This document shows, in pieces, positions 44,423 to 54,002 of a DNA stretch of 64,000 nt (position 1 is its first letter; each line of letters opens with the position of its first letter). A program made the translations under genes and the position numbers. The stretch comes from Calothrix anomala FACHB-343. Lineage in GTDB: Bacteria > Cyanobacteriota > Cyanobacteriia > Cyanobacteriales > Nostocaceae. Location of the stretch: positions 1 to 64,000 of the forward strand of contig NZ_JACJQG010000028.1 in NCBI RefSeq assembly GCF_014696435.1, read 5' to 3'. The notes below the pieces were generated by a model that worked only from the letters and a program-made list of their open reading frames with translations, was not told the origin of the DNA and made no database searches.

Positions 44423-44575
44423 TATAGGAATCCGGTTTGAATTTTGAATAAAATTAGGTACTTGTAGGGTGCGTTATGACTTCAGTCTAACGCACCAAAC
44501 CCTTGAAAAACGGTGCGTTACGCTTCGCGGTAACACACCCTACGTGTTTTGCAGAAATCAAATATGATTCCTATA
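44423..44575. repeat. Nested palindromic element
   Basis: Outer arms TATAGGAATC (44423-44432) and GATTCCTATA (44566-44575); inner arms GTAGGGTGCGTTA (44464-44476) and TAACACACCCTAC (44531-44543, one mismatch). A fragment related to the inner part is at 26388-26425. Confidence 0.75.
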
Positions 44576-44629
44576 CCCCTACAGATTGCGATATAATTTA
44601 AACCTTATCTACATGAGAACGGCTATATT

Positions 44630-46555
44630 TCACTTTGACTTTGGGCGGGGAAATTCAGCAGGGGATTTAAATTTCATCACTGGTACATCCTGAAGCGCTT
44701 GCTGCATAAAATCGCGCCAAACGGGAGTCACCATTCCCCCACCTGTGGCACCACTGGCTAATTGTTTGTTATCATCTCTACCTACCCAAATAGCGGTTGT
44801 TAATTGGGGTACAGTACCAATAAACCAAATATCTTTTTCTGCGGAAGTGGTACCTGTTTTACCTGCAACAGGCCTATCTAATGCAGCACCTTTACCTGTT
44901 CCTTCTGTTACAGCCGATTGCATCACATCTAACATTGCGGCTGATGCCCAAGGGTCAAGGACTAACTGGGGTTTAGGTGTATTATCTAATAAGATATTAC
45001 CACTACTATCAGTAATTCTCATAATTGCCGTTGCAGGCGATCGCCAACCATAATTAGCGAAGGTGGCATAAGCGCTAGCCATTTCTAAGGGTGTGACACC
45101 AATCGCCCCTAATGGTAAAGAACTCACAGCTACCATTGGACTGTTAATTCCTAAAGTATGGCAGGTGTCGATCACTCTATTCATCCCCACTGCTTTACCA
45201 ATTTTAATCGCTGGCACATTGCGAGATAATGCTAAGGCGGTGCGAATTGGCATTGCGCCCATAAAGCCGCCGTCATAGTTGCGGGGATAATACCACCCAT
45301 CACCATCGCGATAGCTGACGGGAGAATCAATGACTGTGCTATTGGGTGTAAATTTACCAGTAGCAAAAGCGGTGTAGTAAACAAATGGTTTAAAAGCCGA
45401 ACCAGGTTGACGTAATGCTTGGGTAGCGCGGTTAAATTCCCCAGCTTTGGAATCTACTCCCCCGACTAATGCTTTAATAAAATGGGTACGCGGATCGATG
45501 GCAACTAAAGCCATTTGATTTTTATATAATCCTCGACCTAAAAGAGTTTTATGCCATTTCTTAATAGTTGCTTCCGCCATTAATTGAAATTTAGCATCTA
45601 TTGTAGTTTGTACCCGCATTCCGCCTTTAATTAATGCCTCGCGTCCAAAATTTTTCACGATTTCTTGGGCGACGGAATTGGTAACATAAGGCAAGGCACT
45701 ACCTTGAAACGATCTAATTTTACCAAGTTTAATTTGTTGTTGCAGAGCTTGATTATATTCTTGCTGGCTAATCCATTTTAAATCTAACATTCGCCCCAGC
45801 ACTTCTTTTTGTTTTTGTTTCGCCAGTTTCATATTCACAAAGGGGCTGAATTGTTCCGGCGCTTGAATTAAACCTGCCATCATTGCCGATTCTGCTAATG
45901 TCAAATATGCGGCTGATTTATTAAAATAAGTCCGGGCTGCGGTTTGTACACCGTAATTATTATGTCCCCAATAAACTTGATTGAGGTACATTTCTAAAAT
46001 TTGTTCTTTACTAATAATTTGCTCTAGGCGAACTGCTAATACTGCTTCGGCAATTTTGCGAGTAAAGGCGCGTTTTTTAGTCAGGAATATATTTTTTACC
46101 AATTGCATGGTGATTGTCGAACCACCCTCACGCACACCACCGGCTGTCAAGTTAACTATTGCTGCACGCCCAACAGCACCAATATTAACACCATGATGAC
46201 GATAGAAATGACTGTCTTCGCTAGCTAAGACGGCGCGTTTTAAGTTGGGAGAAATTTGATTTAGCGGGACAATTTTTCTGTTAGCTTCTCCATGTATGGC
46301 TGTTAATAATTTACCTTGAATATCATAAATATAAGTTGTTTCTGCTGGTGAAAAACTTCTGAGTTGTCGCACATCTGGTAAATTGCGAAAACTTACAGCT
46401 AAACCGACTAATCCACCTGCTAGCACCGAACTAGCTAGCATTGTTATTGATAAGAGAGTTACACCAGCTACTTGACCTACTTCTTTGAAAAACCCAATAT
46501 TAGGTGAAGTTTGAGTTTGTGGTTGTTTGTCTAAAAGAGTATTTGACGAAGACAC
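44630..46555 (-). CDS. Class A penicillin-binding protein (PBP1A-type)
   Basis: 641 residues. One N-terminal membrane anchor (about 30-55). The GT51 glycosyltransferase domain is at about 80-260 with ASEDSHFYRHHGVN and GGSTITMQLVKN. The transpeptidase domain is at about 300-620 with SxxK in GSAFKPFVYY, SxN in SRNVPAIKIG and KTG in GKTGTTSAEKDIWFIG. It polymerises and cross-links peptidoglycan in the periplasm. It is solitary; several paralogues are usual in filamentous cyanobacteria. A repeat-rich 1.2-kb region lies downstream. Confidence 0.93.
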   Translation of the reverse strand: MSSSNTLLDKQPQTQTSPNIGFFKEVGQVAGVTLLSITMLASSVLAGGLVGLAVSFRNLPDVRQLRSFSPAETTYIYDIQGKLLTAIHGEANRKIVPLNQISPNLKRAVLASEDSHFYRHHGVNIGAVGRAAIVNLTAGGVREGGSTITMQLVKNIFLTKKRAFTRKIAEAVLAVRLEQIISKEQILEMYLNQVYWGHNNYGVQTAARTYFNKSAAYLTLAESAMMAGLIQAPEQFSPFVNMKLAKQKQKEVLGRMLDLKWISQQEYNQALQQQIKLGKIRSFQGSALPYVTNSVAQEIVKNFGREALIKGGMRVQTTIDAKFQLMAEATIKKWHKTLLGRGLYKNQMALVAIDPRTHFIKALVGGVDSKAGEFNRATQALRQPGSAFKPFVYYTAFATGKFTPNSTVIDSPVSYRDGDGWYYPRNYDGGFMGAMPIRTALALSRNVPAIKIGKAVGMNRVIDTCHTLGINSPMVAVSSLPLGAIGVTPLEMASAYATFANYGWRSPATAIMRITDSSGNILLDNTPKPQLVLDPWASAAMLDVMQSAVTEGTGKGAALDRPVAGKTGTTSAEKDIWFIGTVPQLTTAIWVGRDDNKQLASGATGGGMVTPVWRDFMQQALQDVPVMKFKSPAEFPRPKSK

Positions 46556-46966
46556 GAAATTTGTACCCCCGCACTGATAAATAAAGTCAAATTTTAGGAA
46601 AAATTAAGCATTAAATGTTAGCAACTATGTTGGTGGTAGTTCCTAGGGCTAATCAATTTTCATCTGATATTTAAATAATACCGATTTAATTAATGAGTGT
46701 GAGATTATGGATTTTCGTGAAGTAAAGGGCGGGGTTTCCCCGCCCCTACAGATACATCTGTCTCATTATTTTTTTAAATTGGTAAAATCTATCTTTGTGT
46801 AGAGTTTAGCAAAGATGTAATTACAAATCTTCTGCTAAAAGACATAATTATCTTAGTTCAAAATTCCCAGAATCATTACAGTCAGTAGGGGCGGGTTGAT
46901 TGAGAATGATCGCTGAACATTGAAAATATTGGTGAACCCGCCCCTACATTGGTTAATCATCAACAG
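46556..46966. repeat. Gap with three palindromic elements
   Basis: 411 bp. An ATACCGATTTAATT...AATTGGTA-ended element (about 46677-46787) contains the palindrome GGGCGGGG-TTT-CCCCGCCC (46727-46745). A second element at 46885-46947 has exact arms GTAGGGGCGGGTT/AACCCGCCCCTAC, as at 38419. The PBP promoter should be near 46560-46620. Confidence 0.7.
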
Positions 46967-49447
46967 TTAAGCTGTAAGTTGTCTGACTTGTTCGGCGGAA
47001 TCTAGTTGTAATGCGGAAGCGGCGATCGCCTGACTTTGACTGATACTTAATTGGGCGATCGCTTGTTTTAAAATAGGGATGGCTTGGGGATTAACGCTTA
47101 ATTCATCTAATCCTAATCCCAATAAAATTGCTGTGGCGGCGGTTTCGGCTGCAAGTTCTCCACATAATCCTACCCAAATTCCGGCGTCATGAGCGACTTT
47201 CACTGTGCGCTGAATCATGCGCAGTACCGCAGGATGTAATGCGTCGGTTAAATTAGCGACGCGGGGGTTATTGCGATCGCCTGCCATGACATACTGACTT
47301 AAGTCGTTGGTGCCGATACTAAAAAAGTCTACCTCAGCTGCTAGTTGATCTGCGATCGCTACGGCTGCGGGGACTTCAATCATGATACCTAGTTGAATGT
47401 TGGCATCAAAGGGAATCGCTGCTTGTCTGAGTTCCCGTTGCACTTCATTTAAAATTTCCTTAGCTGCCCTAACTTCGGTGATACTGGCAATCATCGGCAG
47501 CATAATTTTAATATTGTGTCCTGTACTAGCTCGTAAAATTGCCCGCAATTGAGTTGTGAATATGTCGGGATGTTCTAAACAAAAGCGAATTCCCCGACAA
47601 CCTAAAAAGGGGTTTGTCTCTGGTACACCTTGAATATAAGGCAGTGGTTTATCCCCACCCACATCTAAAGTCCGAATAATTAATGGCTGTTGATCTAAAA
47701 CTTGGGCGATCGCTTGGTATACTGCTAATTGCTCCTCTTCCGTGGGAGCACTTGTCCTACCTAAATACAGGAACTCTGTACGCAGTAGTCCTACTCCTTC
47801 AGCACCGCTAGCTAAAGCCACTTGAACATCAGCTATGCTACCGATGTTAGCAAAGACACTGACTTGCTTACCATCGCGCGTAATTGCTGGTTGATGTGCT
47901 TTGGCTAGCGCTTCCTGTTGTGCAGTTTGCCAAGCTTCTCGCTTCGCTTCTAATATACTCAAAATATCTGCTTCTGGCTCTACCCAGGCTTTACCACTGC
48001 CGCCATCAAGGGCCATAATTGTGCCATCTTCCAGATACAATATCCCTGGATCTACGCCCAAAACCGCCGGAATCCCTAATGTCCGGGCGATAATTGCACT
48101 GTGAGATGTGGCGCTACCTGATGTGGTACAAATCCCTAATACTTTGCTGGGATCTAAGCCAATGGTATCTGAAGGTGTTAAATCGCTGGCGACTAAAATC
48201 GCTGGTTCTGTCAATTCTAAAGCACTGGCTGATGCGCCGGTAAGTAAGCGCAGTACTCTTTGTCCGACATCAACCACATCTTCCACTCGTTCCTGTAAAT
48301 AAGCATCTTCTAGTTGATGGTAGCTAGAAGCGACTTCATCAACAACAGCTTGCCAAGCGGCTTCGGCGTTGAGATGATGGTCATAAATGCGCGATCGCAC
48401 TGCTTCTAAAAGTACCGGATCTTCTAAAAATAACAGATGAGCGACAAAAATCGCCGCTTCTGTATCGCCAATTTGCAGAGAAGCTTGAGAAAATAATGTC
48501 TGAATTTGCTGTTGAGCGGTAGCGATGGCTATTTGTAACCTTTGCCACTCTGCTTCTGCATCTTCTACGTGATATTGTGTAGCAGTAACGGCAGGTAGTT
48601 GATAATGGACTACAGGCGCGATCGCAACTCCTGGTGAAGCTGGAATTCCCGATAGTTCGCCAGCAGAAGCGGGGCTAACTTCTGTTGACTCCACCACTGG
48701 CGGCGCAAATGTACTATCATCTTCACCAAAGTTATTATTAATTAATACTTCTAAGGCGGCTAAGGCAGCATCAGCATCGATACCAGTAGCCGTAATTACT
48801 AATTCATGCCCTTGACGCACTCCTAAAGTGGCGACTTGGTTGATACTGTCACCTCTAACGGCATCTGTACCTCTTGTAACATTCCTTACCTTAATTTGCG
48901 CCTGATATTGGGCGGCAGTAGTGACAAATTGCGCGGCTGGACGGGCGTGTAAACCCAAGCGATTGTTAACTGTGAGGTGAATTTCTTTTGTTGGGAATTC
49001 TGCGTGAGATGTAGGAATAACTGATGCGGGGCTGCTATCTATGCCGAGCAAAGTATTTTTTGCTACTAAAGCTGATTGTGCTTCAGTTATAACTTGCTGA
49101 ATATTATGACCTGCGGCGGCGGCAACTACAGCTGCGATCGCACCTTCAACCAGTGGTGCTGCACATAAATGGACTTTTTCCCGTTGTTGTGGGTTAAGGA
49201 AATCTAGCGCCATTTCTGCACTCATCACAGCGCTACCCAAATCCATTAACACTAAAACACCATCATCGTTGAAGATAGAAGCGATCGCCTGATAAACTTG
49301 CATGGGATCTGTACCCAAAGGATTTTCCGGATCGTCAATTCCAGCTGCGATCGCTAACGGGACTTTACCCTGAACCATTTGCGCTGCTAGTTCCTGTACA
49401 CCAAGCGCGAGTTGTTTACTGTGAGAAACAATGACTATTCCAATCAC
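46967..49447 (-). CDS. DhaM-HPr-Enzyme I fusion (phosphoenolpyruvate phosphotransferase)
   Basis: 826 residues with three PTS modules. DhaM (EIIA-Man-like) at 1-130: MIGIVIVSHSKQLALGVQEL with active His9, VLMDLGSAVMSAEMALDFL. HPr at about 155-245: NNRLGLHARPAAQFV with the phospho-His. Enzyme I at about 265-820: SGIPASPGVAIAPV, GSATSHSAIIARTLGIPAVL (phospho-His), GLLRTEFLYLGR, GGDKPLPYIQG, FFSIGTNDLSQYVMAGDRNN, WVGLCGELA. Such proteins pass phosphate from PEP to DhaL-bound ADP for dihydroxyacetone kinase. The dhaK and dhaL genes are not in the window. Confidence 0.92.
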   Translation of the reverse strand: MIGIVIVSHSKQLALGVQELAAQMVQGKVPLAIAAGIDDPENPLGTDPMQVYQAIASIFNDDGVLVLMDLGSAVMSAEMALDFLNPQQREKVHLCAAPLVEGAIAAVVAAAAGHNIQQVITEAQSALVAKNTLLGIDSSPASVIPTSHAEFPTKEIHLTVNNRLGLHARPAAQFVTTAAQYQAQIKVRNVTRGTDAVRGDSINQVATLGVRQGHELVITATGIDADAALAALEVLINNNFGEDDSTFAPPVVESTEVSPASAGELSGIPASPGVAIAPVVHYQLPAVTATQYHVEDAEAEWQRLQIAIATAQQQIQTLFSQASLQIGDTEAAIFVAHLLFLEDPVLLEAVRSRIYDHHLNAEAAWQAVVDEVASSYHQLEDAYLQERVEDVVDVGQRVLRLLTGASASALELTEPAILVASDLTPSDTIGLDPSKVLGICTTSGSATSHSAIIARTLGIPAVLGVDPGILYLEDGTIMALDGGSGKAWVEPEADILSILEAKREAWQTAQQEALAKAHQPAITRDGKQVSVFANIGSIADVQVALASGAEGVGLLRTEFLYLGRTSAPTEEEQLAVYQAIAQVLDQQPLIIRTLDVGGDKPLPYIQGVPETNPFLGCRGIRFCLEHPDIFTTQLRAILRASTGHNIKIMLPMIASITEVRAAKEILNEVQRELRQAAIPFDANIQLGIMIEVPAAVAIADQLAAEVDFFSIGTNDLSQYVMAGDRNNPRVANLTDALHPAVLRMIQRTVKVAHDAGIWVGLCGELAAETAATAILLGLGLDELSVNPQAIPILKQAIAQLSISQSQAIAASALQLDSAEQVRQLTA

Positions 49448-49560
49448 AACAACACCATCAACTCTCTTGAGAGACTTTTCCTGAGCCAGTTAACCTTTAC
49501 ATTCTTCCATTTTCTCCTCAGAAAATCAGCGTTGATTTTCAAATCGCAACTTTAATATGC

Positions 49561-49670
49561 CAAAGTCGAATTCTGTTCCCGTTGTGACAGTTCTGGGAAT
49601 TATGAAGATAGGCATAAGAACTGTAAGTATAGTTTACCTACAGTCATTTTTATGGTACAAAAGTACTAAG
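49561..49670 (+). promoter_or_regulatory. Duplicated 110-bp upstream element, copy 1 (in 356-bp gap)
   Basis: Aligns without gaps to 54961-55070 upstream of the second repeat-protein gene, sharing TTCTGGGAATTATGAAGATA and ACAGTC. The left arm of the hairpin seen in copy 2 is degenerate here. It is separated from the LRV1 start by a further 130 bp holding a hairpin and a heptamer array. The element probably contains the promoter or operator. Confidence 0.6.
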
Positions 49671-49718
49671 TTGTCCTAATTCCGAAGGTTGAAGATCCCT
49701 GCGTCTATACGTAGTAGG

Positions 49719-49796
49719 TTTTCAGTTGGGGTTTAAATCCCCGACTGAAAATGTCTTTAATTTTGAATTTTGAATTTTGAATTTTGAATTTTTAAT
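49719..49796. repeat. Hairpin plus AATTTTG heptamers before LRV1
   Basis: TTTTCAGTTGGGG (49719-49731) pairs with CCCCGACTGAAAA (49739-49751), then five AATTTTG heptamers (49755-49796). Inserted between the shared upstream element and the first giant gene; absent at the second. Confidence 0.8.
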
Positions 49797-49803
49797 AGGT
49801 TTT

Positions 49804-52800
49804 ATGGTGATGCAACCTCTTCAGCCAGTTAGCGCCGCCGATTTACAAGCATTTTTAGATACACCAGAAGATTTATTACAGCAGCCTGTGGAATTGCAAT
49901 TAGCTGTTGCAAACTATATTGAAACACCGCGATCGCTCTTAGAAGTCTTAGTCAATAGCACTGATAAGCAAGTATCACAAGCCGCTAGTTTACACGTAAA
50001 TTATGCCGGAGAAATCACAGAAAATTGGCAAAAAGCGGTAGATACCATCCTGCAACAACAAGAACTAGGGCAAAATGACCGATTAGCTGTAGAATTGCTC
50101 AAATTGGGAACTGTACCGCCATGCTTTTTTAGCGAATGGGTTCCCGCAGAAAAGCTCATTCCAGCGTTGCGTAATCCCCATATACCCTTAAAATATCGCT
50201 TACAATTACTTGAACGCTTGGCGCAGGAACCGACTTTAAAACCACGCTTACAAGTTGCAGAATCACCAGAAACACCCTTAGCAGTATTAGAACAACTAGC
50301 AGGGGATTTAGAATTACCTATTAGGTTAGCAGTAAAGTTTAACCCCAATTGTCCACCATCATTAATTGAACTAGTGGAAGGACAATATACCGTTGCATCT
50401 GACTGGAATACCGATGCAGAACAATTAGCAATGTTAGCACAAAGCCGTTGGGCTTGGATTCGCTTGGCGGTGGCGCAAAATCCTTGTGCGACAGCAGAAA
50501 CTTTAATGCAGTTGGCTGGAGATACTGTATATAAAATTCAGTTAGCAGTGGCGAAGAATCCAGAAACACCCGCAGATGTGTTAGCTGTATTAGCGCAACA
50601 TCAAGATAAAACAATCCAAGCAACTGTAACAGAACATCGAAATGCGACGGAAGAGATATTACATCAATTATTTCCCAATCAGCAGCATCTTTTGCAAAGA
50701 CGGGAAAATTTACCAACTAGTATTTTAGAAAAATTTTTTAATGAAGCAGCAACAGATAAACCTATTTGGAAAAATTCTGAACTGCGGTATTTGTATTTAA
50801 ATCAACCAAATACACCTACTTGGATTTTAGCTGAATTAGCGAATGTTGATTTAGAAGTATTGAGAGCAGAGATACTTACTAGAAGTAATTCTTCACCGAT
50901 TATCAAAACTTTAGAAACATGGATTCAAGATCAGACAATATTTTTAGCTAATGTTGCCAAACATCCCCAAGTTTCAGGGGAAATATTACAGCATTTGGCA
51001 CAATATCCTAATCCATATATACATCTGGCTGTTGCGCAAAATTCCCAAACACCTGAAGCCTTGCGAGATATGCTATTACAGCAATTAGCAGTAGGCTCAA
51101 ATTTAAATATTCGGCTGCAATTGGCAAGTAATCCCCAAACTCCGGTGGCAATTTTAGAACAGCTAGCGGGTGCATCATCTTCCCTCAATATAATGATAGA
51201 GATGTTGCAGCAAATTGCCCCAGATGCTACACCATCATTACTTAACCGAATCAAAGAATTTATCGATAACCGCCAGTCACCAGAATTAATTATTTTTTGG
51301 CTGCAACAGGGGGAAGAATTTCGCAACTCTATATTAAAAGAATGGGATAATTTAGTCGAGTCGTTGAATGCATCAGAGAGGCAAACACTGGCATACTTAG
51401 CTAGCCAGAAATCATCAATTAAATGGGAAGGGAGATTTACAGCAGAAAGACGCGATCGCTCAGGAAAGAAATCAGTACCTAGCGATTCTCAAGCAGCAGA
51501 AAATTATCAAATGCTAGATGGAATATTGCATTTATTAAATAGTCCGTACAACAGCGATCGCAGTAATTTAGAAGTTGTGGCAGCATTATTAGGTAATCCT
51601 TCTACACCAGCAACTTTAAGAGAGCGATTGTGGCAACAATCCCAAAAAAGTCCTGACGAATTGGGACGCTATTTAAAAGATGCTGAAATGCGGATGGCAC
51701 TAGCTCTTAATCCCACTGTACTTGAAGCAGAGCGGAATGAATATTTACAACAATTAATGGCAACAAGCAATAATTTCCGCGAGCAATTAGCTAGACATCT
51801 TGCTACACCTGAATACCTTCTCAGACGCATCGCTGATGAACGCAAAGAGTATTTATGGCGTACTTTAGCAGAAAATCCCAATACTCCTGCTGATTTATTA
51901 CTGCGTTTTCTCAATGAAGAAGTTGAGAAAACAGTTTATAGTAATACCACTATGTTTGACTTAGTGATTGCTCATCCTAACTTACCTGTTTTACAACGTT
52001 ATCGATTATTACTAGAGAAAGCAGAAGCGCAAGAAATTACCAAAGCTCATCAATTAATGGCGCGTCGTACTGGTAGTCCTTATGCGTTAGCGCAGATTTT
52101 AGCAAAAGGCGATCGCAATTCTAAACTTACCGCCGCACGTAGCAATCAAACCCCTATCCCAGTATTACAACAACTAGCAAAAGATGCAGATGAAGCCATC
52201 CGGCAAGCTGTTTCTAAAAATGCCAATTTACCTTTAAATAACTTATTAGAATTTACACAAGATCCAAGCGTTCATGTACGTTTAAATCTTGCCTATAAAC
52301 CATTACATAGTAAAATACCTACCCCTATTCAATTATTAGAAATATTGGCACAGGATGAATCACCAATAATCAGAGCCAAAGTTGCAGAACATCCCGATAC
52401 ATCTGTGGAAATATTGGTGCAGTTAGCCAACGATACCAGTCGTGAAGTCAAAACAAAACTAATTGCTAACCCTAACACTCCCGTAACAATTCTGACTCGT
52501 TTGGGATTAGAAGAAAATCTCGTAAGTCAACGCAATCCCAATACACCAGGAATTGTACTTGCTCAAGCAGTTAAAAGCATGAGTGGGAAAAATCTCGCTG
52601 ATTTTATTAAACATCCTGTCAAAGGTTCGCAAATGCCGGCGGAAACTTTGGCACAGTTAGCAACTCACACCGATAGTTCAGTGCGTTATCGCGTCGCGTC
52701 GCACCCCAACACCCCAGCCACAGTTTTAAGACAGTTAGCGAAAGATTCCTATGTCGCTACAGTTCGCGCTGTCGCCAGTAATCCCAACACATCCCCGGAA

Positions 52801-53868
52801 ACATTGGAAGTACTCGCCAGCCATCCAGATTTTACAACGCGATTGGACGTTGCACGCAATCCTAATACACCGCCTCGCGCACTTTCCCAAATTGTTCAAA
52901 GTACCCAAAATTCAGGAAATACCCCAAATCAAACCGTGGATATGCTCAAGAGTGCATTTCCCGGTAATCATAATGATGTGCTGCGTTGCATAGCTGGGAA
53001 TCCGCGCACACCCATTGAAGCATTAGAAATTTTGGCAAGAAGAGAGTTTTTAGGTGCAACACCAGATCCGCAAGCATTCTTTCCACCTACAACGAATGAT
53101 GAGATCGTGCGATCGCTTGCATATAATCCCAGCTTAACACCACAACTGCTCGCCATTCTCACTCAAGACCCTAGCGTAGAGGTGCGAGTTTGTTTAGTTC
53201 GCCATCCCAACTTAACAGAAGCTTTATGGTTGCGCCTAGCTGAAGATACAGCAATATCGGTGCGGGAAGCAGTTGGAGCTGCAAACAACGCACCTGTAAA
53301 CGTTTTGGAATTATTGGCGCGGGATGAGCAAAGCGAGGTAAAAATTCAAGTAGCGACTAACTCTAATACACCAATTCCTGTTTTAGAAATTTTAGCCAGC
53401 GACGAAAACCCCAGTGTCAGAACTGCTGCGGCTAGTAATCCTCATCTTTCTGAAACAATCTTGGCACAATTAGCAACTGATGAAAAAGTCGAAGTTCGCC
53501 GTGCAGTTGCTCAAAATCCCAACACTCCGGCGGCTATTAAACAAAGCCTGCGCGATTTAGTTTTTCAACCCACCACCCAGCAAACTAGTTCCACCTTACG
53601 CGGACTCAGCCGCATTTACAACCCCAGCAGCGATGATATAACAAGCATACTGGCAGAATATGCAACTTCCGACAACGCCTTTGTTCGCTTAGTAACTCTA
53701 CTCCATCCGCAAACTCCGGCGGAAATATTGACACAAGCAGCACAATCTGCATCTTGGCTAGAACGCTATGCAGTTGCAGATAACCCCGCAACCCCAGAGG
53801 AACTACGCCAGCAACTAACCCACGATAGTAATCGCATTGTCAAAGCAGTTGCGATCGCAAATCTTTAA
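49804..53868 (+). CDS. Giant LRV/HEAT-like repeat protein 1
   Basis: About 1354 residues from ATG 49804 (MVMQPLQPVS), preferred because it follows TAATAGG and matches the paralogue start; an upstream in-frame ATG at 49777 lies in the heptamer array. Nearly the whole protein is built of ~23-residue helical repeats, consensus (V)RxAVAxNPNTPxxxLxxLAxD, as in the leucine-rich-repeat-variant (LRV) family. Residues about 480-570 are less regular. No signal, membrane span or enzyme motif. The C-terminal 100 residues (RIYNPSSDDITSILAEYAT) are strongly conserved with the paralogue at 55089. A scaffold or binding solenoid is inferred. Confidence 0.8.
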   Translation: MVMQPLQPVSAADLQAFLDTPEDLLQQPVELQLAVANYIETPRSLLEVLVNSTDKQVSQAASLHVNYAGEITENWQKAVDTILQQQELGQNDRLAVELLKLGTVPPCFFSEWVPAEKLIPALRNPHIPLKYRLQLLERLAQEPTLKPRLQVAESPETPLAVLEQLAGDLELPIRLAVKFNPNCPPSLIELVEGQYTVASDWNTDAEQLAMLAQSRWAWIRLAVAQNPCATAETLMQLAGDTVYKIQLAVAKNPETPADVLAVLAQHQDKTIQATVTEHRNATEEILHQLFPNQQHLLQRRENLPTSILEKFFNEAATDKPIWKNSELRYLYLNQPNTPTWILAELANVDLEVLRAEILTRSNSSPIIKTLETWIQDQTIFLANVAKHPQVSGEILQHLAQYPNPYIHLAVAQNSQTPEALRDMLLQQLAVGSNLNIRLQLASNPQTPVAILEQLAGASSSLNIMIEMLQQIAPDATPSLLNRIKEFIDNRQSPELIIFWLQQGEEFRNSILKEWDNLVESLNASERQTLAYLASQKSSIKWEGRFTAERRDRSGKKSVPSDSQAAENYQMLDGILHLLNSPYNSDRSNLEVVAALLGNPSTPATLRERLWQQSQKSPDELGRYLKDAEMRMALALNPTVLEAERNEYLQQLMATSNNFREQLARHLATPEYLLRRIADERKEYLWRTLAENPNTPADLLLRFLNEEVEKTVYSNTTMFDLVIAHPNLPVLQRYRLLLEKAEAQEITKAHQLMARRTGSPYALAQILAKGDRNSKLTAARSNQTPIPVLQQLAKDADEAIRQAVSKNANLPLNNLLEFTQDPSVHVRLNLAYKPLHSKIPTPIQLLEILAQDESPIIRAKVAEHPDTSVEILVQLANDTSREVKTKLIANPNTPVTILTRLGLEENLVSQRNPNTPGIVLAQAVKSMSGKNLADFIKHPVKGSQMPAETLAQLATHTDSSVRYRVASHPNTPATVLRQLAKDSYVATVRAVASNPNTSPETLEVLASHPDFTTRLDVARNPNTPPRALSQIVQSTQNSGNTPNQTVDMLKSAFPGNHNDVLRCIAGNPRTPIEALEILARREFLGATPDPQAFFPPTTNDEIVRSLAYNPSLTPQLLAILTQDPSVEVRVCLVRHPNLTEALWLRLAEDTAISVREAVGAANNAPVNVLELLARDEQSEVKIQVATNSNTPIPVLEILASDENPSVRTAAASNPHLSETILAQLATDEKVEVRRAVAQNPNTPAAIKQSLRDLVFQPTTQQTSSTLRGLSRIYNPSSDDITSILAEYATSDNAFVRLVTLLHPQTPAEILTQAAQSASWLERYAVADNPATPEELRQQLTHDSNRIVKAVAIANL

Positions 53869-54002
53869 ATTGCACCTAACTATGTTAAAAAACGTAGACT
53901 GAAAACCCTTACCCATGACAAAGCGCAAAGTCTGAGCGGAGGTTTACTCCGATCAGAACTTTGTAAGAATGACAAATGACAAATGACAAATGACAGCCTT
54001 AT
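53869..54002. repeat. Imperfect hairpin and AAATGAC repeats
   Basis: An imperfect inverted repeat with core CGGAG-GTTTA-CTCCG (about 53924-53966) followed by four AAATGAC-type heptamers (53969-53996), between LRV1 and its partner gene. Confidence 0.7.

Noticed and set aside
50001-50348. Minus-strand frames inside both giant solenoid genes (also 55280-55672)
   Set aside because: Antisense shadows of regular helical repeats; the same frame recurs in both copies only because the coding DNA is duplicated.
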